Part shown: positions 56,555 to 64,000 of the stretch, in pieces | How positions within the stretch are numbered: position 1 is the stretch's first letter | How the letters are laid out: every line of letters begins with the position of its first letter | From: Dipteris shenzhenensis | Taxonomy: Eukaryota > Polypodiophyta > Polypodiopsida > Gleicheniales | Strand: one strand, 5' to 3' | Length of the DNA: 64,000 nt | Assembly: GCA_047967505.1 (NCBI GenBank) | Contig: CM106538.1 | Position numbers and translations under genes: made by a program | Notes under the pieces: model-generated | The model's input: only the letters and a program-made list of their open reading frames with translations | Told to the model about the DNA's origin: nothing | Databases searched by the model: none

Positions 56555-57402
56555 GCACACTAGGGCTCAAGACAACAGTCAGGGTGGACCCCTCGAAGGT
56601 CTTTATTACTTGGAAAATTTATGAGTACAAAGAGAGAGTTCAGCGTAGAGTTGTTCATCATAAATTCAAAACATGAAATCTTTACAAAATCTCAAGGCTC
56701 CTTGATTAGACAACATGCCACTTGTCAAAATAATTAACTAGACTTTAGTTACATGCCACAAAGGGTAAAAACTCTATTCATAGCCCTTGGGTCACACGGA
56801 CACCTCTTGGAATTGCATAAAACTCTAGAGCACTTTGACCCCGCTTGGTACCTACAATAGTAAACTAAAGTGCACAATCATGGCACCCATTAAAGCTTAA
56901 CGCCTTGCATGCAAATAATGATCTGTAGACTAATCCTAGTCACTGTGGGCCTCCCCACCAAGCAAACATGTGAACAAAACATAGAACACAATTTTTGGTC
57001 GACTGAGGTCAACCCTCTTGGTCATAATTAAGAGGCTTGACCATCAATCAAAGTGCCTTAATTATGGCCAAGTCTCTCCAATCGTAGTTGGCGCACCTTG
57101 GTTAATGAAGCTAACCCTCTTGGCATAAGCCAAGTCTTGTTGATCGAAGTCAACACTCACTGACCGGAGTCAATGCCTTGGTTCTTTGGCTAACCGTGGA
57201 TAACCATCTTGGCCGAAGCCAAGTCTCCCTAACTGAGGTTAGGCTTACTTAACCGAGGTTAAGTATCTTTGACCAAAGTCAAGACTTTGACCAAATGAAA
57301 GTAGTGCTTTGAACATAATTAAATAAATGAAGAACTCGTTAATTATGATCAATAAATGGTCAACTTATGCTTTGACTTTGGAACATTTACAGCTTGGTAA
57401 CA
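56494..57402 (-). repeat. gypsy-2 LTR, main segment
   Basis: After (CT)n (56,494-56,551) the sequence CACACTAGGGCTCAAGAC and CCTCGAAGGTCTTTATT matches the gypsy-1 LTR. It stays colinear to GAACATTTACAGCTTGGTAACA at 57,402, the LTR terminus. With 50,865-50,936 it totals about 923 bp, close to 911 bp. It is more diverged than the gypsy-1 pair, so it is older. Confidence 0.88.
57000..57290. promoter_or_regulatory. Dyad array in the gypsy-2 LTR (diverged counterpart)
   Basis: Dyads include: CTTGGC-ATAA-GCCAAG (57,119-57,134); GTTGAT-CGAA-GTCAAC (57,139-57,154); CTTGGC-CGAA-GCCAAG (57,208-57,223); CCTAAC-TGAG-GTTAGG (57,228-57,243); CTTAAC-CGAG-GTTAAG (57,248-57,263); TTGAC-CAAA-GTCAA (57,269-57,282). 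Compared with gypsy-1, several arms change on both sides so that symmetry is kept. One extra dyad (57,208) has no obvious gypsy-1 counterpart. Confidence 0.7.
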
Positions 57403-57549
57403 CTTGCACATCTTTAAGTACACATAAGTTGTAAGAAGTTTTGGATTCCATGTGTGCACACACATAACACCTTTGCGTGAATTCTACTTGGGTCCACCCT
57501 CTATCAGTATTCCGCTGTGTGGGTTAAAGGTACCCTCTGCTTTCCAACA
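57403..57549 (+). repeat. copia-2 5' LTR, 3' part
   Basis: Ends TTTCCAACA immediately before a TGGTATCAGA primer site. This is the inverted complement of TGTTGGAAA at 59,241. Its left part is cut off by gypsy-2. Confidence 0.75.
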
Positions 57550-57559
57550 TGGTATCAGA
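57550..57559 (+). other. copia-2 primer binding site
   Basis: TGGTATCAGA, complementary to the initiator-Met tRNA 3' end, directly after the LTR end. Confidence 0.85.
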
Positions 57560-57785
57560 CTGACCTTGAACAAAATTTCACGAGAAGTTAAGCTTGAAGG
57601 CAAGGCCTTTGCTAAAGGAGACCTTGATTCAGAAGCTCGAGGGAATCTACTCCCACGTCTGAAGGATGGTATCCATATAGGAAGGCCCGGGTTCAAGCAG
57701 GTATCTAAAGGACGGTACCCATACAAGAAGGCCCAAGTTTAGATAGGAATACAAACCCTAAATATGATTTACTCACTCCATTGTC

Positions 57786-58640
57786 ATGGCCGTAACCAAG
57801 TATGATACTCCTAACTTAGGGAAGACGGGCAAATTGGACAGGATCAATTACCTGTTATGGAAGATGAAGGTCACAAGCCATTTAGTGTTGAGGGATGTGT
57901 GGGAGATTGTGTTGGGCCAGGAATTGGAGCTCCAAATTGTGATAACTCCAACAACAGTGACTACGGTTGTAGTAGTTACACCAGTGAGAGCCTGGAAGAA
58001 GAAAGACGCTCAAGCTTTGGCAATGATCATTGGAACGACGGCGGATGCAGTGTTACCTAGCATATGCATGGCAAACTGCGATTTAAAGGCCTGGACCATT
58101 CTGAAGGAACAACGAGGCTATGATTCTAAACCTGGAGATGGAGATCTACGGAATGGACATGGAGGAGGGAGAATCGATTCAAGACCACATCACGAAGATG
58201 AAGGTGGTAAGAGACAAACGGGCATCAGTATGCCAGAAGGTGGATTCATCCTGAATGGCTAGGCTTTTGCTTGGCATGCTTCCGAGAGGCTATGATAGCT
58301 TCATGACCACGCTGATTGCGGGTCAGATATCGGCACCAGTGACAATCAAGGAGCTGGTACCATTGCTCTTACAACAAGAGACTTGAGAGAAGAAGAGGGC
58401 GGATCAAGAAAGGATGACGAAGCACTTGTAGCTCAAGATAGGAGCAAAGGCAAAGGTAAGGGTAAGCACAAAGACAAGCCTAATGGAGGAGGGGACTCTT
58501 CAGATGAAAGAGGAAATGCAAGAAAGAAAAGAAATGCTTCTATTGTGATTTGCTAGGACATTTTGCGAAGGACTGCTAAGAGAAGAAGGCGGACCAGAAA
58601 AAGAAGGGTGTTGATGTGCAGAACCAGGTGTCTTGGTGAG
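57786..58640 (+). pseudogene. copia-2 gag with zinc knuckle (frameshifted)
   Basis: ATG at 57,786: MAVTKYDTPNLGKTGKLDRI, then INYLLWKMKVTSHLVLRDVW and KKKDAQALAMIIGT, a typical copia gag start. A shift near 58,105 moves the frame to LNLEMEIYGMDMEEGESIQD, HITKMKVVRDKRAS and MLPRGYDSFMTTLI. The knuckle CFYCDLLGHFAKDC lies at about 58,535-58,576. A stop follows KDC. It would form the particle coat if intact. Confidence 0.88.
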
Positions 58641-59240
58641 GATGTCAAACGTTGAGATGTGGTCCGCAGAGGAGTTAGAGAGCTTTGTGAAGGTGACGGA
58701 CAGCCTTGAGTGCCTAGAGTCATCTAGGTGCATTGCTGGTATTATTGAAGTAGAGGGGGACTCTTTGACAAGACCCTTGGACTCAGAGTCAAATCTCTAA
58801 GGCCTTGACTTAGATGGGAGTAGGACGGGACTACGCATGGAAGCACACGGTCCAGGTAATCTAGAAATTTGCTTGGGATCAAGTGTATTGTACAGTTGCA
58901 CAATTTGGCAGAGGAAGGACAGGTTGAAACAAACCCTTAGAGCTTGGTGCCTGAAGGGCCTTAGGCAGTTCACCTCTAATGAGGAGAACATATGGAGGAT
59001 GTTGGTACCTAGAGAGCTCGAGGTCCAAGGCGAATACGTTACTAAAGGAGGTAGTACCAGGAGCTGCTATCATCAATGTCTGCTTACGCGAAACAGGACC
59101 TGGTGGGGCAGGAGCCACTAGATGAGAAACCAGGAAAAGATTTTGACACCTAACTATTCCAGAGGAGTACGACCAGGGAGTTACTGGAGCATCTACATCG
59201 ACATATTGGTGTTGGGCCAAGATGGGTCGGTGAGTGGGGG
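58641..59240 (+). other. copia-2 internal remainder, no pol recognised
   Basis: Only about 600 bp separate gag from the polypurine tract (GTGAGTGGGGG, ending 59,240). Neither integrase nor RT motifs appear in any frame. The element is a deletion derivative or a non-autonomous form. Confidence 0.65.
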
Positions 59241-59560
59241 TGTTGGAAATTAAGAGGTCACCTCCCCGTCTATGAGCACTGAGCCCCCATATGAGGAGAG
59301 CATTGGGGGGGGTGGACCTGGGATCTGAGAGACTAACACATGGGCAGCATCAAGGCTGCCCTAAAAGTAGAGATCAGACAAAAGCTCGAGGTGGAGCACA
59401 CAAGCTTAGAGATCTAGAAGGACCAGGCAGTTTGGTTTAGATCAGAGTCGTCAGGACCACACCCTTGGTGGGACTCTGGATCTATCCTTTGTATTGTGTT
59501 CATAGCTTTGGATGAAAATATATTATTTTGGTGGATTCTAAATCTGGCTTGATCTCTATC
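59241..59560 (+). repeat. copia-2 3' LTR start (end not determined)
   Basis: TGTTGGAAATTAAG follows the purine tract and complements the 5' LTR terminus. A matching TTTCCAACA end was not found, so the LTR is truncated or my boundary is wrong. Confidence 0.45.
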
Positions 59561-59689
59561 TATTTACTGGCTTGCATGATGATATGGGATAAGAAGGGCA
59601 GACTTGTTGAAACATGGTCATAGAGGTATGTGATTTATGTTTTAGAACACAGAATGAGCTTCTTTATAGAAAATATACATTTATCATAT

Positions 59690-59933
59690 ACCTTTGTAAG
59701 ACTAGAATAAGTCTAATCATACAAATTTAGAATTTTTGTTGTTCTAAAAATCAAACATCTACAAAGAAAATAAAAGAGAAAATGAAAGAGAAGAAAAAAG
59801 TGGTAAACAAAAACTTTTATGGAAAACAAAAGGAAGACATACTTAGCAAGCAAAGCAACACTTATGTCGTCATCAGTGCCCAAGCATAAGCAGCTATACT
59901 GGGTTTCTAAAGACCCGCGGAGTCTCTTGGGCA
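59690..59933. repeat. Direct repeat, copy 1
   Basis: Contains CCTTTGTAAGACTAGAATAA, a GAAAATAAAAGAGAAAATGA word and CCCAAGCATAAGCAGCTATAC, and ends GAGTCTCTTGGGC. Copy 2 is at 60,362-60,593. Non-coding, purine-rich. Confidence 0.88.
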
Positions 59934-60361
59934 CCTATACATTTATCATACCTTGAAGTTGACTTTCAATTTGACTTTTGATTGCAAAGCCTCATTCATA
60001 AACTGCCAAAATGTAACATTTGTGCTCTAATGAAACATCATTTAGAAACATTCAAGAACCACATTGAATACTATCATGAGGATTAAATCATTAAAATCCT
60101 AAAACTTTAGCAGGAGTAATGCACAAAACAAAACAACACAATTGACAACATGAAAAGCTACCATCAATTTCATTTGTCATACAACCAAATATTTCATTAA
60201 TCTCTAAAAAATATTCTTGTGGAAAAGAAAACGGCTAATCAAGATATGCTTGGGTGGAGTGTGGACATGCTACATATCGATTGCACATGTATGTTAGTCT
60301 AGGAAAGAAAGCAATATGGCAATATTTTTCAGCAAGTATTCAACAAAGAAGAAATATATAT

Positions 60362-60593
60362 ATACCTTTGTAAGACTAAAATAAGTCCAATCATACAAAA
60401 TTAGATTTTTTGTTGTTCTAAAGACCAAAAATCTACACAGAAAATAAAAGAGAAAATGAAAGAGAAGAAAAAAGAGGTAAACAAAAACTTTTATGAAAAA
60501 AAAAAGGAAGACATACTTACCAAGCAAAGCAACACTTACGTGCCCAAGCATAAGCAGCTATACTACGTTTCTAAAGACTCGCAGAGTCTCTTG
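60362..60593. repeat. Direct repeat, copy 2
   Basis: About 90% similar to 59,690-59,933 with small deletions. The roughly 430 bp between the copies is not repeated. Confidence 0.88.
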
Positions 60594-60756
60594 GGCAAAC
60601 CCAGTGCTTACTAAAATACATCAAATAAAAAAAAGAGAAAGAAAACAAGAAATCAAGAAGAAAGGAAGAAGGTGATTAAGCAAAAATAAACAAGCAAGTC
60701 AAGAAACAAAAAACAAAATCTTCCAAAAAATTGGAATTAACACTCTTGGAATTAAT

Positions 60757-60757
<1 letters not shown>

Positions 60758-60802
<45 letters not shown>
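60758..60802. repeat. (CT)n microsatellite
   Basis: About 22 CT units. No LINE-B sequence adjoins it, so it represents an unoccupied tract of the same type. Confidence 0.95.
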
Positions 60803-60804
<2 letters not shown>

Positions 60805-61132
60805 CCGCACATATTATGAAAAATATGTACAAATCTTAAAATCTTTCATATTTTTTGAAGTATGGACCTTATGCTTTGTGGTAGGGAGGATTCGAGATTA
60901 TCATATTTTTACCTTACATATTTAAAACTTTTGTAAGAAATCCATGCATATTATATATGGAGCTTGTCCCACCATACCCTAGATTTTGGACGAGGGTAGT
61001 AACATAATACATATTGAGTTGGCGCCCTAGGGATTTGTCCTTTGAGCTTTTACCTAAAAACCAAAAGAGGTACATCTTCCATCACCAAAATACATTTATG
61101 TACAAATGGATGAGGGACAAGAATTTTATGAG

Positions 61133-61134
<2 letters not shown>

Positions 61135-61192
<58 letters not shown>
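61135..61192. repeat. (CT)n microsatellite
   Basis: About 29 CT units, followed directly by three tandem units of a 30-bp C-rich repeat. Confidence 0.97.
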
Positions 61193-61196
<4 letters not shown>

Positions 61197-61275
61197 ACAC
61201 CCCTCCTACCCTCTCTCCCTAAACACACCCCTCCTACCCTCTCTCCCCAAACACACCCCTCCTACTCTCTCAATC
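61193..61275. repeat. Three-copy tandem repeat, about 30 bp
   Basis: AACACACCCCTCCTACCCTC followed by TCTCCC occurs three times with minor changes. Confidence 0.9.
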
Positions 61276-62281
61276 TCAATATGGCAGGCTCTCTCAAAAC
61301 ACACACACATACACACTAGAATGGACAATTGAAGTGCCATAACGCAAAAATGACAATGTAAATGATAATGACAATGTAAATGATACATAGAATGTGAAGG
61401 AAGCATGCAGGATCCAAGTACATATCTCGAGCCATATGCACGTGCTAAACCCTCACATTGAGTCCTTTTTTTATATTTAAAAGTCCAACAATGAGATCCT
61501 TGGCTTCTCTTTCTTTGCTATATCTCTTCTTGAAACCTTGAATGGACCTATTGTAGAAGGTTTTATTGGGACCCAAGACATTAATCTAGACCCTTAAGCA
61601 ATCCAACCATCATTGTCATCCTTCAAAATGTGACATACACAAGATTGAAGTGATAGCTTTAGTTTAAGAGAAGGAGAGTGCCTCACCATCATAGAGAGAA
61701 TTGGAGCAAGCAAAGAGGAAAAAGTTGAGAGTAGCCTAAAAGGAGGTTTAGAGGAGGAGGAGGTTAAGAGCAAGAGGTTAAGAGGAAGGGCATGAGTGAA
61801 TGGGGATAGTTTGGTAGGACTCTTGGGGGGTGTTTTGGGGGTTGGGGACACTTTTCAAAAATTTCAAATTTTTTTTACGGATAAAAGATCCATGAGAAAT
61901 AAGGCTCACCAAGAGAGGGATTAGTGTAGGGGGGGGACCAACCAATAGTCAAGGGGGTGAGTAAATGCCCCAGGTGGTGGTGGGGCAAGAGGAAGGCAAG
62001 TGAGAGCAAGTGGGGACCAAGGGGGGTCTCTCCACCAATGAGACGCCAAAATGGAATCCTCCATTCATTTAATGCCCAAACCTTCCCATTGGCTAGTTTG
62101 CTAATCAAAAATCTTTAAAGCCTAATGCAAGAGGCCCTTTTTGAGTCTAAAATTCCCCTAATGCATCAATATAAAGATCCATACCTCCATCCGCATCCTT
62201 ATTTCTAAATCAAATTTTAAATTCTTTTGATGTTGAGATTTAAGTACCATATTTACAAAGTATCTTAACCATCACAAGGTT

Positions 62282-63280
62282 AGATCTCAATTATGCAGTT
62301 GGGGTTATGAGACAGTTTATGTAATATCCTTGCAAGATCCATCTAGATGCTATAAGGAGAACATTGAGGTATGTGGAAGTCACACTCAGCTTTGGGATGT
62401 TTTATGACAAATGTGGAAATATATGCTACATTGATGCCAATTGGGCAGGCAACATCATGGATATGAGATCTACTAGTGGATATGATTTTCCATTGGTAGT
62501 GGTATGGTGAGTTGGAGCTTTATCGAGCATTAAAGTAGAGTATCATGGAGCAACCATTAGGCTTGTATGATGTGCAAGATCATGTTGAGCTTGAAGAGGA
62601 GCTCATTGGTGTATAGATGTAGTAATGTATATATGGTGTATGGTATGCCAAATCATTAGAGATTAGGCAAAATGGTTTTGACCTTTAAAAAAGGTTTTGT
62701 AGATGTAGTGAATGGAGTATCATGTAATTCTTGAGGGCATTCTATACTAAAGAAGCTTGGTTCATTCTCCCACTTTTTAGTACCAACCCAAACATGGCTA
62801 TATCATGGGAACTATTCAACAAAATGAAGATCAACCTTACAGTATAGCTGAATTACTTTGAGATCTACTAGTGGATATGTTGTTCCCTTGGTAGTGGTAT
62901 GGTGAGTTGTAGTAGTAAAAAGCAACCTACCATGGCTTTATCGAGCATTGAAGTAGAGTATCATGGAGCAACCATTAGGCTTGTATGATGTGCAAGATCA
63001 TGTTGAGCTTGAGGGGGAGCTCATTGGTGTACATATGTAGTGATGTATCTATGGTGTATTGTATGCCAAATCATTAGAGATTAGGCAAAATGGTTTTGAC
63101 CTTAAAAAAAGGTTTTCTAGATGTAGTGAATGGAGTATCCTCTAATGCTTGAGGGCATTCTTTACTGAAGAAGCTTGGTTCATTCTCCCACTTTTTAGTA
63201 CCAACCCAAACATGGCTATATCATGGGAATTATTCAACAAAATGAAGATCAGCCTTACAGTAGTTGAATTACTCTAGATT
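62282..63280 (+). pseudogene. copia-4 RNase H relic with internal tandem duplication
   Basis: RPDLNYAVGVMRQFM, then IHLDAIRRTLRYVEVTLSFG and YIDANWAGNIMDMRSTSGY identify copia RNase H. From GAGATCTACTAGTGGATATG the sequence is duplicated: 62,465-62,859 and 62,860-63,276. The copies are about 95% similar. The second keeps the KKQPTMALS-coding stretch that the first lacks. Stops are frequent. Confidence 0.85.
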
Positions 63281-63329
63281 GCTCCTTATTGTTTGAATTC
63301 TTCCTACAACAACTCCGAGTTAAGGAAAC

Positions 63330-64000
63330 ACCAATTAAAGCTTAAAGCCATTCCCATTTCGAGTTTGCATGGATGACTAAGGAGTCGTGGAACCCCTAGG
63401 TATGATCTCTAATGTTGTTATAAATATTGGTGGAATTTATTATACTAGTAGTTTACTTGTCATACCAACAATGGAGGGAAAGTCCTATCCAATATTATTG
63501 GTTAGACCTTGGTTAAAAGGTACCAAGGTTTCCATGATTGGGACTTTGACTTGCTAACAATCAGACCTGGGGACACAGAGATTCAAATACCCTCTAACCC
63601 TAGTAAGATACCATAAAGCTATAGACCAAAAGATTTAGAGGTGAAGGATTAATTTTCGTAGGATGTAGAAACTCGGTTAATAAAGCTATGTATATTACTT
63701 GTGGTAGATTTTGATTTATTTTAGGTGGCTCTGCTGACCTTAAGCAAAAAATAAACAATGAGAAGTTGGCTCAACACACTAGAGTCTATTTTCAAGTTTC
63801 ACCGAGGACAAAGAAGGAATGAGGCAAATAGCCGAGCCTAAACTAATAGTTACTCGATTTGATTTTGAGAATCTAGTTTCAAAACCCGCATAAAAACTTA
63901 ATCTAGAAACCAATGAGGACCTATCTGATGAATATCTCCAAGCCATCACATCTATTTATGTAGTATAAAGATGTCTTTGCTTGGAGTTATACTAACCTAA
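63330..64000 (+). pseudogene. gypsy-4 protease and pre-RT linker relic (continues past window)
   Basis: The segment reads IPTMEGKSYPILLVRPWLKG and DLLTIRPGDTEIQIP, typical of the C-terminal part of the gypsy protease region. Near the window end EDLSDEYLQAITSIY is followed by a YKDVFAWSYTDL-like stretch that normally precedes gypsy RT. Frames are broken. RT should lie just beyond 64,000. Confidence 0.65.

Larger units (their letters stand above)
60803..62279. other. No gene recognised; simple repeats
   Basis: Contains (CT)n at 61,135-61,192 and a 30-bp tandem repeat (61,193-61,275, AACACACCCCTCCTACCCTC-type units). The rest is low-complexity purine- or pyrimidine-rich sequence without domains. 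Confidence 0.5.

Noticed and set aside
56494-57402. Solo LTR formed by recombination
   Set aside because: The complementary LTR edge and primer site were found at 50,852-50,936; insertion of LINEs into one LTR explains both pieces.
60493-60925. Lys- and Ser/Leu-rich ORFs
   Set aside because: Encoded by purine-rich direct repeats and a CT microsatellite; simple sequence only.
1-64000. tRNA, rRNA or small RNA genes
   Set aside because: The only tRNA-like words seen are primer binding sites complementary to initiator-Met tRNA; no cloverleaf or rRNA segment was recognised by eye.

Overview
The window looks like a stretch of a large, repeat-rich land-plant nuclear genome. It holds plant-type chromovirus, copia and L1-clade elements, initiator-Met tRNA primer sites and no compact gene set. 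The abundance of a second LINE family with an unusual microsatellite-bounded structure may point to a non-seed plant such as a fern, but that is an inference. No intact host gene was recognised; two short stretches near 21.8 and 23.3 kb may be host exons.

Region by region. 1-17,820 is a three-level nest. A decayed copia element (1-757 and 17,002-17,820) was split by a nearly intact Ty3/gypsy chromovirus on the minus strand (758-17,001; TATTC target duplication; two 911-bp LTRs that look more than 99% identical). The left LTR of that element was then split by a full-length L1-type LINE (1,377-8,710, minus strand, 15-bp target duplication). 17.8-32.5 kb holds LINE relics in both orientations, the possible host exons, tandem duplications and short palindromes. 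33.0-36.8 kb is a decayed copia element, 37.6-38.6 kb a three-unit tandem repeat, and 39.0-40.4 kb a gypsy pol relic. 43.0-57.4 kb is a second nest: a relic of the same gypsy family on the minus strand (leader, primer site and one LTR) broken up by four plus-strand LINE copies. Each LINE copy is bounded by CT-type microsatellites. 57.4-59.2 kb is a copia derivative that keeps gag but no recognisable pol. 62.3-64.0 kb holds copia RNase H and gypsy protease relics.

Two signals stand out. First, the second LINE family appears to insert into (CT)n tracts. Its own 3' tail is also (CT)n, which gives head-to-tail trains of LINEs. Second, the upstream (U3) part of the gypsy LTR carries an array of short dyads of the form TTGAC-N4-GTCAA just upstream of a TATA-rich palindrome. 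A diverged LTR at 56.5-57.4 kb keeps the array with paired, symmetry-preserving changes. The arms contain the plant W-box core, so an array of inverted WRKY-type sites or a hairpin array is plausible.
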